Shown here piece after piece: positions 11,711-20,571 of a stretch of DNA of 64,000 bases; the stretch's first letter is position 1, and each line of letters starts with the position of its first letter. The notes beneath the pieces are model-generated. The model saw only the letters and a program-made list of their open reading frames with translations. It ran no database searches and was not told the origin of the DNA. The translations under genes were made by a program, and so were the position numbers. Origin of the DNA: Xiphydria camelus (taxonomy: Eukaryota; Arthropoda; Insecta; Hymenoptera; Xiphydriidae); NCBI GenBank assembly GCA_963678675.1, contig OY783194.1:20004278-20068277 (forward strand). Reading direction: 5' to 3'.

Positions 11711-12343
11711 TGTTCAAGAGAGAGTCGCGCGCGGGCAGATATTTTTTTCCTGTGTTTACCTGACGTGCTGTACACTAGAGGCCAATGAATCTGTCTGACC
11801 CGCTTTCAATCTACCACTTCAATAATGTCTATTGTTTACAGAAATACTATTAATTTATTAACCGACGTAACGAAATAAAAAATGCATTGAAATTAATTAA
11901 AATGTTAAACCATAAAAGGCCTATCAGCACATACATATCAGTTCAGTGTTCGTTCCGTATCAGTTTCGTCCTCATCTGTGCACTGACGTAAAGCATTCTT
12001 CAATATATTAAAATGCACCTGTTCACACATTTTAATCTTCGTCCAGTCAGTATCAGTGGCCGTATCGTCTCCGTGGATTGCAACAATATTTTGACGAAAT
12101 GGATTGCACTGAACGGACGCTCATTGACTGTGTGAACATACCGCAGCACTAGGTCAGTCAGCAGGGAAAAGATTTAATATTAATTCCAAAACTTTTTAAC
12201 TTCGTAAATGTAATGACCATATTTGTAATTAATAATCTCAATTGTCAACTCTGAGAGAAGACTGAACATGTTGAAATAACTAAAAAAGTCGCCAAAACCA
12301 CATGTGGATCGTACACAAACTATACAGAACTTTTCCACCTGAG
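11711..12343. other. Unassigned DNA with weak internal repetition
   Basis: No gene is seen. Variants of TCAGTGTTCGTTCCGTATCAG and CACTGAACGGACGCTCATTG around 11940-12120 suggest a decayed inverted-repeat element, but the ends are not clear. Confidence 0.35.
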
Positions 12344-12529
12344 TTAACACGTTGACTGCCATGCTGGTCCCATGGGACCAACAAGTAAAGTACCTAAACC
12401 GGCAGCGTTGGTCCCATGGGACCAACGCAGGTAAGGACGCCTCCTAGACCGTTGATTCATATTTGACTTTTTTTTTTGCTATGGGAAGGGACCAACATTG
12501 AAAAATATGGATGGCAATCAAAGTGTTAA
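12344..12529. mobile_element. TTAA-flanked (piggyBac-like) MITE, 186 bp
   Basis: TTAA at 12344-12347 is followed by CACGTTGACTGCCAT. The right end is ATGGCAATCAAAGTG followed by TTAA at 12526-12529, an imperfect inverted copy. The interior holds two near-identical palindromes centred on TGGTCCCATGGGACCA (12365-12380 and within 12405-12428). Confidence 0.7.
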
Positions 12530-13062
12530 TATCAAGGAGAGCATACACCCTCATGGAAATTACTGGAATCAAAACATTTCAATTCATTAATTTCGATACA
12601 TGCATTTTAATTTATACACCTTTGTATTACTTAATAGAATTGAAACATTTTTAAAAAAATGTCATTTCATCATGAAAAACTGGGAGATAATTAGGAAAAA
12701 ATTTGTGGATATTATGCTAGGAACTATTTATATTGCTCTATACAGGGTAGTCCACCATGAACAGGCCACTTAAATATCTCCTTTAGTGTTGAAGAAACGG
12801 AAAATATTTAAAAGAAAATTTGAAGAGTTTTAAGGTTCATATAATATGACGCTCAAGAGAGAGAGTTTCCTCGAGATCATTTTTTGCTGAGTTTCTAAGG
12901 TCATCGATATTTTGTCAAATATGGAGCTATGTATTTTTTTTACATAGGATTAAGAAGCTATTCATCACGAATCCATCGCTGTAGGTATAGTGGTCATTTC
13001 CTTCGCAAACTATTATAGATTGCATGGTTTACATAGTAAGGATGATGGTCCTGTGTAGTGAT
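12530..13062. other. Spacer with a possible mariner-type terminus
   Basis: TACAGGGTAGTCCACCATGA at about 12744 resembles the end of Tc1/mariner-class elements and lies about 320 bp outside the transposase relic at 13063-13460. It may be that element's end. I found no inverted partner on the other side. Confidence 0.35.
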
Positions 13063-13460
13063 ACATTTTTTAAGACGTGCAATACAAGTTGTAATACACT
13101 TTCAAAGGTATTTGTGGTAATCGCAGCACAGATTCTAACTATGCGTTCTTTCGTTTCTTCTGATGGTTCATGATACACATCATCTTTGAGCTTTTCTCGT
13201 AAGAAAAAATCGAAGAGTGTTAAATCCGGCGAACGAATTGGCCATGACGTAGGTTAGTTAGATCCAATAAGGCGATTTGAGAATTTCTCGTCAAGAATAT
13301 GTCTTACAGCAAGTAAATTATGAGCCGAACAGCCATCGCGTCGGTATCACATTTCTTGGCAAACTGGCAATAATACGTCTTCCAAGAATATTGGCAGGGT
13401 TTTTCTGTTCAAATCTTCTTCATTTTCACCATTCAATGTAGCATCAATGAAACGAAAACC
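13063..13460 (-). pseudogene. Tc1/mariner-superfamily transposase relic
   Basis: On the minus strand the segment from about 13265 down to 13063 encodes an uninterrupted stretch of about 66 codons. It contains WPIRSPDLTLFDFFL followed by LKDDVYHEPSEET, the pattern around the last catalytic Asp of insect mariner-superfamily transposases. Upstream, about 13400-13265, the same frame reads FLEDVLLPVCQEM, stop, YRRDGCSAHN, and so on to IGSN, stop. This matches the family layout before the WP(P)RSPDLTP motif, but with two in-frame stops. There is no usable start. I infer a dead C-terminal half; the N-terminal part was not found. The family assignment rests on motif recognition. Confidence 0.65.
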
Positions 13461-14940
13461 AAAATGTCAGTACCCAGAGAATAAGAATTTTGAACACGTA
13501 TTCTATAAACCATATAATGTCAAATTTGCGAAAAAATTACCAATATACCTACATCGACAGATTCGTCTTGAATAGTCCTTTAATCCTATGAAATAAAAAA
13601 TACGTATCTTCATTTGAAAAAATATCAATGATCTTGAAAACTCTGCAAAAAAGTGCCTTTGCGAAAAAATCTTTCGCGTACGCCATATTAAAACCCTTTA
13701 AATCTCATCTCAACTGCTTTCCCGTTTTTCGACGATAAAATAAATATTTGGGTTAGCTATTTTTACCGAAACACCCAGCATAAAATAGTGGATCAAATCG
13801 TTTCAAAACAAATAATTTGTTCAAAATAAATAATTCATTTAGGAATTAGGAACCAACGGCTATGGCACTTTGACACACATTTATCGAATTTTTTCTTTTA
13901 GGTTTGTGGGGTAATTACTACAAATTCCAAATTCTTTTCAAATTTAAACGTATATCTCTTCAAGGTTGTATTTAAAGACAGCAAAAACGTTACACTTTCG
14001 GAAGGTGGAAAATTGTGAATACGAAGTAAACAGCATAGAAATTTATTTATGAACAAAATTAACAAAGAGGGAGCACAATTACAATTTATTACATGAAGTT
14101 GATACAGAATATGTAAAAATGTCTAAACGATTGGAAATATTCTTAACCGAAATTTGGAACAAAGTTTAAAATATTTTAAACGGCATAATACGTATTTTGT
14201 ATTATTGGATTTATCTGCATTAAGGGCACCGCAATGCAAAGGTAGACCCATTAAGGAAATCCTCTTCCATTTTTTCATCCTAGGATGAGCCAGGGAGTTA
14301 TAATACTATATTTTTCTTAGAATAATAAGGACATCGTTATAGGGCAAACGACAGGCGAGCAGAAGGGAGGGGGGTAGGAGCTCTTTGCAGTGACAAATGA
14401 GACCAGTGTGCTCAACTAAGATTTACGGAGGTCTTCTGTTGTTCCCATTTTTATGGTAATTTGATACTTCTTACGTGACAAATACGTACGATTTAATATG
14501 ATGGGAAAGGCCTAGGAAGATGTACAACTTTTCTATCTGTTATTGCTGGACTAAAGCGAAGTGTATTGCAATATTATTTTTCGAAGAGTTACATAATCTT
14601 AAATGCATTATTCTGTCCCCAAACTACTGTAAAATTGGACGACTATAAAATGCACGTATTTAAGATGATCAAATTATTGTGAATGTTCTAGCGGAAGAAG
14701 AATTTAATTTTGTCTATATCCCCGGTAAGAGTCATTGCTCAATTCAATATTTTTACAATTTGTTAGCGTAACGTTAAATAATTGACGAGTACTCTGTATA
14801 TAAAATACGTAGGACTTTTCTACATAAAATTGATCACCATTTTGACACAAACTCTTAAATTCTGATAAAGTTGGTATATATCCAAATTTGTTTTAAGAGG
14901 ATAAAATCACCTATTGAAAAGCTGAACTTTAATGTTAACA
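13461..14940. other. Unassigned AT-rich DNA
   Basis: I see no gene, clear repeat or RNA. It separates the transposase relic from the Gypsy insertion. A G-rich patch occurs near 14364-14377. Confidence 0.4.
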
Positions 14941-14944
14941 TAAT

Positions 14945-15152
14945 TGTAGGAAATTATTATTTCCTATGGCGATGGGATGGGTGAAGAGAGACACAAGACT
15001 GATTGCATAAAGGAAAAACTCGTGGTTCGTCGCAACTTCGTAGGACAAAATCGCCTCTATCTCACGCCTCGCGCCGATTGTCTCGATCGCGCCTACTTTG
15101 CGCGACTCGTACGCCGTTGCCTGGCAACACGACAACGTTCTCGGGCCCTACA
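14945..15152 (-). repeat. 3' LTR of the Gypsy element (208 bp)
   Basis: It is bounded by TGTAGG and CCTACA, so it reads TG...CA on either strand. It differs from the other LTR at two positions, near 15012 and 15052. It contains GTTGCCTGGCAAC (15116-15128). The element's second open frame runs into it and stops at 15062. Confidence 0.95.
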
Positions 15153-16825
15153 TCCGGCCCCCCTCTCGCGACGACATTCGACCCCGAATGTCCTTGTTCC
15201 TCGTCATCTGCATCATCTTCAGAGTCGTCGGTGTCTTCGTCTCGAACCCAAAACTTCATGTGGTCTGCGGCTGTTGAAGCTTGTGACGGCCCTTCGTGCT
15301 CCCCGACTTTGCGAACCGCGTACCGATCGTTGCGCAAGACCCTCGATACTTCGTAAGGTCCGAGGAACTTTGCTGCGAATTTTAACCCAGGTCCTTGCTG
15401 AGTTCGTCGGATCGCAACCAAGTCTCCTTCGCGGTAATGTTTCGCCTCCTTTCTCTTCTTGTTATAGCCTCGTTGGTTTTCTTTCTGAATCTTCGTGATA
15501 CTCTCCTTTGCTTGAAGACGTAGTTCGTTGCGTTTTTCCTCAAAGGAAGTGACCCACTCACTCTCGATGAGATCGCGAATATGAGGATCTTCGCGGATGC
15601 GTGCGTCCGATCCGAACAACAATCGAAATGGCGTCATCCCAATAATTCGATGGGGCGTGGTATTCAAATACAGCTGGGCCGTGTTCAAATATTTAAACCA
15701 CTCTTCTGGCTTCGGTGCTGACAACTTTGTTAATAGCGGAATGAGCGTGCGATTTACGCGCTCCACCTGTCCATTTGACCTTGGAATACCCGTCGTCGTC
15801 AGTACGTGCTGAATTTTCTCGTGCTCACAAAAATCTCTGAAGTCCTGCGATGTGAATGCTGTACCTCGATCGGAGATGATTCTTCTCGGATTTCCGAACG
15901 TTACAGCTTGTTTCTTCAGTCGATCTAACACCTCAGCTGTCATCGTCGATTTAGTCGCATACAGCCACGTGAACTTCGAAAAGCTGTCGACCACAACAAA
16001 AATATGTTTGTAGCTCTTTTTTGTTGTTGCTAGAGGGCCCAAGTGATCGATGTGGAACGTACCTAGAGGCACTTCCCCTTTGTCGATTGGGTTTAGGAAT
16101 CCCTCTTGTCGACCCTGCTTCTTTTCCGCCAAAATACAAACAACGCAATTTCGGACAACTTTCTCCACTTTCGTTCGTAGGTTTTGTAGCCAATAGTCTC
16201 TCTTCACGAGAGCCTCGGTTTTGCTCACGGAAAAATGACCCCTCTCGTGTGCCTGTTTGATGATTTGAGTTTGCATTCCTTTTGGAACCACAAGCCGGAC
16301 ATCATCGTCGACCTCTCGAAACAGCAGACCTCCACGGATGATATACCCGCGGGCTTCATCCCGTTTTGCTAACTCCATTACTCGATGCATCTCTGGGTCG
16401 TCTTCCTGCGCTTTCTTCAGTCGTGGCATCAATCCTTCGCTGGCTTCGTCAATGAGCATGCACATCGGCAACGGGTTGCGGCTGAGCGCGTCCACGTGCA
16501 TCATGCTCTTGCCTGGGCGGTGCTCGATGGTGTACCTGAAATCTTCCAGCTGCAGTGCCCACCTTGCGACACGCACGCACAGGTCTTTCTTACTCATCGT
16601 CTGCGTAAACGCGCGGCAGTCGGTGACAATCTTAAATGGAATCGCTAGCAAATAAATACGGAACTTTTTAAGCGCCTTTAGAATCGCAAGTACCTCAAGC
16701 TCGTAGCTTGGATACTTTTCTTCGGCGGGCGTGGTCTTGCCACTCGCGTAATACACTGGATGCAACGCCTTGTCTTCGCTATTTCGCTGCAGCAAAAATT
16801 GCGCCGTAGCCGTGCTTTGATGCAT
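15062..16825 (-). CDS. Gypsy pol 3' part: RNase H C-terminal part and integrase (587 aa)
   Basis: The frame opens within RNase H. ASGKTTPAEEKYPSYELEVL (about 28-47), VTDC (about 67-70) and HVDALSR (about 110-116) are RNase H/connection motifs. Integrase follows with an HHCC zinc-binding set (H193, H197, C227, C230). The catalytic triad is D260 (HIDHLGPL), D319 (SDRGTAFTS) and E355 (NGQVERVNR), giving D-58-D-35-E spacing. A GPY/F module (KFLGPYEV) lies near residue 488-495. The C-terminus is acidic, then basic, and continues through the polypurine tract into the 3' LTR. Role by family: RNA-strand removal and insertion of the cDNA. The ATG at 16825 is probably not a natural start. The frame joins the upstream one by a shift at the A5 tract 16794-16798 (T5 on the coding strand). 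The integrase itself looks intact. Confidence 0.9.
   Translation of the reverse strand: MHQSTATAQFLLQRNSEDKALHPVYYASGKTTPAEEKYPSYELEVLAILKALKKFRIYLLAIPFKIVTDCRAFTQTMSKKDLCVRVARWALQLEDFRYTIEHRPGKSMMHVDALSRNPLPMCMLIDEASEGLMPRLKKAQEDDPEMHRVMELAKRDEARGYIIRGGLLFREVDDDVRLVVPKGMQTQIIKQAHERGHFSVSKTEALVKRDYWLQNLRTKVEKVVRNCVVCILAEKKQGRQEGFLNPIDKGEVPLGTFHIDHLGPLATTKKSYKHIFVVVDSFSKFTWLYATKSTMTAEVLDRLKKQAVTFGNPRRIISDRGTAFTSQDFRDFCEHEKIQHVLTTTGIPRSNGQVERVNRTLIPLLTKLSAPKPEEWFKYLNTAQLYLNTTPHRIIGMTPFRLLFGSDARIREDPHIRDLIESEWVTSFEEKRNELRLQAKESITKIQKENQRGYNKKRKEAKHYREGDLVAIRRTQQGPGLKFAAKFLGPYEVSRVLRNDRYAVRKVGEHEGPSQASTAADHMKFWVRDEDTDDSEDDADDEEQGHSGSNVVARGGPDVGPENVVVLPGNGVRVAQSRRDRDNRREA
15153..15167 (-). promoter_or_regulatory. 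Polypurine tract (plus-strand primer)
   Basis: Immediately upstream of the 3' LTR on the minus strand is GAGAGGGGGGCCGGA, a purine-rich run in the expected place for plus-strand DNA priming. It lies inside the open frame of the pol product. Confidence 0.75.
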
Positions 16826-19505
16826 CAGTGTGCAGTTCGGTTTCTGCGCCTACGCGATACAAATTCAATACCGGCTGACTACTCAGTATTGTTTTCAATC
16901 GTACAAACGCGTCGTTTTCCGTATCGCCAAACTCGAATTTTACGTTCGCTTTCAACAGGCTCGTCAATGGTCGCGCTATAAAAGAATATCCATGGACGAA
17001 TTTATGGAAATATCCGGTCAAACCGAGAAATCCCTGAATCTGTCGTACATTCGTCGGCTTTGGGAACTTCATGACTGCTTCGATCTTTCTATCGCTCGGA
17101 TGGACACGCCCATTTTCAATGACATGACCCAAGAACTCGATTCTGGTCTGTAGGAAAGCGCATTTTTCCCAATTCACTATCAGACCGGTCTCGCTCGCAG
17201 CGCTCAATACTAGCTTTAGGTTCGCCAACCCAATCTCGTAATCTTTCGACGGTATAATTAGCTCGTCCATGTATGTCAACACAACCCCTTCGCGAATCAA
17301 ATCTTTAAATGCGGCGTTTATGAATTTTTGAAAGACAGCTGGCGAGTTGCACAGACCGAAAGGTACTCTTAAAAACTCAAAGTGGCCGTCAGGTACTATA
17401 AAGGCCGTATACTTCTGACTCGACTCATCTACTGGCACATGGAAAAATCCATTCTTTAAATCAAGTGTGCTGAACACTCTCGCGTCTTGCAACCTGTCCA
17501 GCTGGTCTTCTATCAGAGGCAAAGGGTAGCGATCTTTAATTATTTTCTTGTTGAGGAGTCGATAATCTACGCAGAGCCTCTTGCTACCGTTTTTTTTCGC
17601 TACCAAGACAACAGGACTCGCATAGTCGGATACGGATTGCTGAACAATATCGTCATCGAGCCACTCGCTAATCTGTGCATAAACTTGCTCTCGTTCGTGT
17701 GGAGCCAATCGTCTCGCTCTCTGGTACACTGGCTCTTCGTCTTTCAGCACAAGCGTCATTCTTACACCTACTTCGCGCGTCTTTACAGGGCAGTAACTAC
17801 TGACAAGATCTTGTATAATCTCCTTGTGCTGCTGGGTTTGGACGTCGGACAGATCTGCTACATTTACGTCGTAATATTCAATCAGATTGATTTGAAATAT
17901 CTCCGGCATCTCGTTATCGTTCGCGGGTGAAGTCTCGCTCAAAGGGCTAACCGTAGCCTTACCGCGTTTCACGCTCAAATCTATCGTGTGAATGAAATCT
18001 CGACCGATCAACAATTTGTGTCGCAACACGTCGTCAGATACAACTCGAATGAGAATCGGGTAAGAGTTCCCATCTATCGTCAAATTCGCTCGAAACTCTC
18101 CCAGCGTCTCGTTCGTTTCTGTCCCTACGCCTCGAAACGGAATCGTCTTACTCTCGAATCGCGGTGACCCTATCTTCACGTATTCGTCCGCGCGCATAAT
18201 TGTTATGTCGCTGCCGTTGTCAAGCATCGCTACGATCGGAAACCCGTCTATTAAAACTTCTTTGTCGTACTTCTTTTCTTTCGCCTGAGTTATCGCGAAG
18301 CTATTTTTCGTTGCGTCTTTCTTTTTCGGACATTTCACGGCGATGTGCCCGTGTTCGCCGCACCCGAAACACTTCGCACCCTGATCTTTTGTCGGACAAT
18401 TCGCGCTGATATGATCACGGTGGCCACAATTAAAACATCGCTTCGTTACGCTATCTTTTTTCTCGCACGACACGCCCTTTCCGTCCGGAACGCTTTTTTC
18501 AGCGGACTCACCTTTCGCGCTCGCAATCTTATCGTTCTTACTCTTAGCACTACCGGTCTTCTCGTCCGTCTTCGTACTGGAATTCGTCGTGTAGTTTCGT
18601 TCACGCAGCGAAATTTCTTCGAACGCCTGTAGAAGAGATTGGCACGATTCGAAACCCTGCAGGCGTGCCACGTCGCGCAGCTGATTGTCTGGAATACCGT
18701 CGATGATGTAGCTCAGTACTTCGTCGTCGTCCATTGCGAGGTGATTCGCGAGAATCCTTTTGTCGTGGACGTAGTCGTGAAAAGTCTCCGCCCTCTTCCA
18801 GATACGCTCCTCGAATCGTCGTCGCATCGTGATTTTATTTGGTCGATGGTGAAACATCTTCCGTAGCTCGGCCAAAACGTCATTGGGGAACATCGCGATG
18901 TATTCCGGTTTGGAATGGAACCATTCCTTTGCCTTCCCCTTGAGTCGCGTCCCGATTAAAATCTTCGTCGTGTCGTTGTCGAGTCGGTACGCGTCTCTCA
19001 GAAACTTCACCTGTCGTTCCCACGTCTCGAATACTTCGGCATTTCCGTCGAAATAGCTGAGAAGATCTGCGATCATTGAAATGTTTATTTTCGTCGTTAC
19101 GTACGCGCCGCCGATCGCGCCGCCGACCGCGCCTCGTGCGTCTGCTCGTTCGTTGCGCGCCCGGGGTCGATTCTCATCTTCTCTTTCCGTGACGTCGTTG
19201 TTACTGTTGCCAGCAGGCGGCTGGGAGCTGTTGTCGGTCTGACGCTGCGCTCTACGAAGCATCTCGATCTCGCGATGCGCCAACTCGAGTTCCCGCTCGG
19301 CTAATTCTCTCTCACGTTTGTACAACGCGATCTCACGTTCACTGGGCACCGCCATAGCAACACCACTTTCGTCTAAACTTTTTCCGCCGCACGCGTTGTC
19401 TTCGTTGCCAGCTTCACCGCACCACTCGATGGCTGGATCCGCGGTCATAATTCGTTCGATCAGCTCAGCTTTGTTTCCGGATAGACTGAGTCCATTCGTC
19501 TTCAA
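16779..19505 (-). CDS. Gypsy gag-protease-RT and start of RNase H (908 codons)
   Basis: Near the N-terminus is a SAP-like segment (LSLSGNKAELIERI). A coiled, charged stretch (about 55-90) and the Gag core (about 140-300) follow. Two CCHC knuckles are at C357/C360/H365/C370 and C379/C382/H387/C392. The protease motif is LDNGSDITIM (D429), where the family usually has DTG or DSG. RT shows LDLKNGFFHVP (D682), VPFGLCNSPAVFQ, and YMDE (745-748) where YxDD is expected. RNase H begins HTDAS (D894), then the frame ends eight residues after HGYGAI-type sequence. The codon at 19505 is TTG, with an in-frame stop four codons upstream. A different frame offers an ATG at 19563 whose product ends in SAP-like LKRHF near 19510, so a one-base shift probably separates the natural start from this frame. 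It was likely one Gag-Pol polyprotein originally. Confidence 0.9.
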   Translation of the reverse strand: MKTNGLSLSGNKAELIERIMTADPAIEWCGEAGNEDNACGGKSLDESGVAMAVPSEREIALYKRERELAERELELAHREIEMLRRAQRQTDNSSQPPAGNSNNDVTEREDENRPRARNERADARGAVGGAIGGAYVTTKINISMIADLLSYFDGNAEVFETWERQVKFLRDAYRLDNDTTKILIGTRLKGKAKEWFHSKPEYIAMFPNDVLAELRKMFHHRPNKITMRRRFEERIWKRAETFHDYVHDKRILANHLAMDDDEVLSYIIDGIPDNQLRDVARLQGFESCQSLLQAFEEISLRERNYTTNSSTKTDEKTGSAKSKNDKIASAKGESAEKSVPDGKGVSCEKKDSVTKRCFNCGHRDHISANCPTKDQGAKCFGCGEHGHIAVKCPKKKDATKNSFAITQAKEKKYDKEVLIDGFPIVAMLDNGSDITIMRADEYVKIGSPRFESKTIPFRGVGTETNETLGEFRANLTIDGNSYPILIRVVSDDVLRHKLLIGRDFIHTIDLSVKRGKATVSPLSETSPANDNEMPEIFQINLIEYYDVNVADLSDVQTQQHKEIIQDLVSSYCPVKTREVGVRMTLVLKDEEPVYQRARRLAPHEREQVYAQISEWLDDDIVQQSVSDYASPVVLVAKKNGSKRLCVDYRLLNKKIIKDRYPLPLIEDQLDRLQDARVFSTLDLKNGFFHVPVDESSQKYTAFIVPDGHFEFLRVPFGLCNSPAVFQKFINAAFKDLIREGVVLTYMDELIIPSKDYEIGLANLKLVLSAASETGLIVNWEKCAFLQTRIEFLGHVIENGRVHPSDRKIEAVMKFPKPTNVRQIQGFLGLTGYFHKFVHGYSFIARPLTSLLKANVKFEFGDTENDAFVRLKTILSSQPVLNLYRVGAETELHTDASKHGYGAIFAAAK

Positions 19506-19700
19506 AATGTCTTTTCAATTGCGCCACCGTCATGGCGTACACGTCACTCTCCGAAATCTTCATTATTTTCTTTGGCGTCGTTCGTCGCTGGCGTCGTTCG
19601 CGCACGAAGTCAACACGCGGTTCGTCTAGCCGCTATGTTCTTCGTTTGCCCGTATTTCGTCTTTTCACTTCGCACCACACTCGCGGTCTCTCAGTATCCC

Positions 19701-19718
19701 ATCCCGGACGAGCCCCCA
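19701..19718 (-). promoter_or_regulatory. Primer-binding site, tRNA-Pro type
   Basis: On the minus strand, four bases after the 5' LTR, the sequence is TGGGGGCTCGTCCGGGAT (18 nt). This is the complement of the 3' end of tRNA-Pro and, as far as I know, the same 18-mer used by murine leukaemia virus-type retroviruses. It would prime minus-strand cDNA synthesis. Confidence 0.85.
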
Positions 19719-19722
19719 AAAT

Positions 19723-19930
19723 TGTAGGAAATTATTATTTCCTATGGCGATGGGATGGGTGAAGAGAGACACAAGACTGATTGCATAAATGAAAAACTCG
19801 TGGTTCGTCGCAACTTCGTAGGATAAAATCGCCTCTATCTCACGCCTCGCGCCGATTGTCTCGATCGCGCCTACTTTGCGCGACTCGTACGCCGTTGCCT
19901 GGCAACACGACAACGTTCTCGGGCCCTACA
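19723..19930 (-). repeat. 5' LTR of the Gypsy element (208 bp)
   Basis: It has the same TGTAGG...CCTACA bounds as the 3' LTR and two differences from it. It should hold the element's promoter. An X-box-like GTTGCCTGGCAAC lies at 19896-19908. Confidence 0.95.
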
Positions 19931-19934
19931 TAAT

Positions 19935-20571
19935 TAACTTTTTTGATCTAGTACTACATCTCATTGAAGAATGAAGTATTATTTTTTAATTTTCCTCGTA
20001 TCCTATTATTGTGCTGAATAATAATAAAGGAAACCGATAAATGGCCTAATTTTTTAAAATGGGTAATATATCACTTTCTTCTTGAAGTGAATTTATATGT
20101 CATTAAAAGGTACATAAAGCTTATCGAAAAGTGGAGCTCACTTAAGTCGTTTATCTCCCCTGCGAATAATGTTATAACATAGTGTTTACTGTATAGTATC
20201 AAACTGTTGAATATTTTGTGTACCACCATCAAATATTATATTTTATTAGAATACTTAATATTTTTTTCGATTTTTCACGAATTAGAGAAAGAATATATAT
20301 TTAAAAAATTATTTATTTCACATGTGGAATGTTAGGTACCATAGCATTCCGCAAGAAATAATTCAGTATATATTTATAATTTTGCATAATAAGCTCCACT
20401 TTGTCATGAGATATCGTACCCGTTATGAGATAAGAAAATTCATATATGGCTATATATATATATATATATATATGTATATACCATACGTTTCAGAGAGCGG
20501 GAGTTTAGGGAACTGAAGGGCCACTACACACATAGAACGTAAGCGAAGAAAGGGAACTGCAAACTGAGAGG
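19935..20571 (+). other. Upstream region of the zinc-finger gene
   Basis: This AT-rich DNA ends in a (TA)n tract (about 20449-20472), then CCATACGTTTCAG (ending at 20493), which fits a 3' splice acceptor. The 78 bp between that point and the ATG at 20572 would then be the 5' untranslated part of this exon. Upstream exons or a promoter could not be identified, and the Gypsy element sits just 640 bp upstream of the start codon. Confidence 0.45.
20449..20472. repeat. (TA)n microsatellite
   Basis: About twelve TA dinucleotides lie just before the candidate splice acceptor of the zinc-finger gene. Confidence 0.9.

Larger units (their letters stand above)
14945..19930 (-). mobile_element. Ty3/Gypsy-class LTR retrotransposon, nearly complete
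   Basis: This 4986-bp element on the minus strand has 208-bp LTRs at both ends that differ at two positions. It is flanked by TAAT (14941-14944 and 19931-19934). Reading on the minus strand the order is 5' LTR, primer-binding site, gag with two CCHC knuckles, protease, reverse transcriptase, RNase H, integrase with GPY/F module, polypurine tract, 3' LTR. This pol order is that of Ty3/Gypsy elements. No envelope-like frame is present. The insertion is young by LTR identity. This copy nevertheless has a broken frame near the Gag start and in RNase H, plus non-canonical protease and RT active-site residues, so it is probably not autonomous. Confidence 0.95.

Noticed and set aside
16779..16825. 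Overlap of two open frames as a programmed ribosomal frameshift
   Set aside because: The shift falls inside RNase H at a T5 run, not at a Gag-Pol border, and gag, protease and RT already share one frame. A one-base indel is the simpler explanation.
14977..18866. Many plus-strand open frames of 60-170 codons across the Gypsy element
   Set aside because: They are antisense shadows of the GC-rich minus-strand gag-pol frames and have no domain content.
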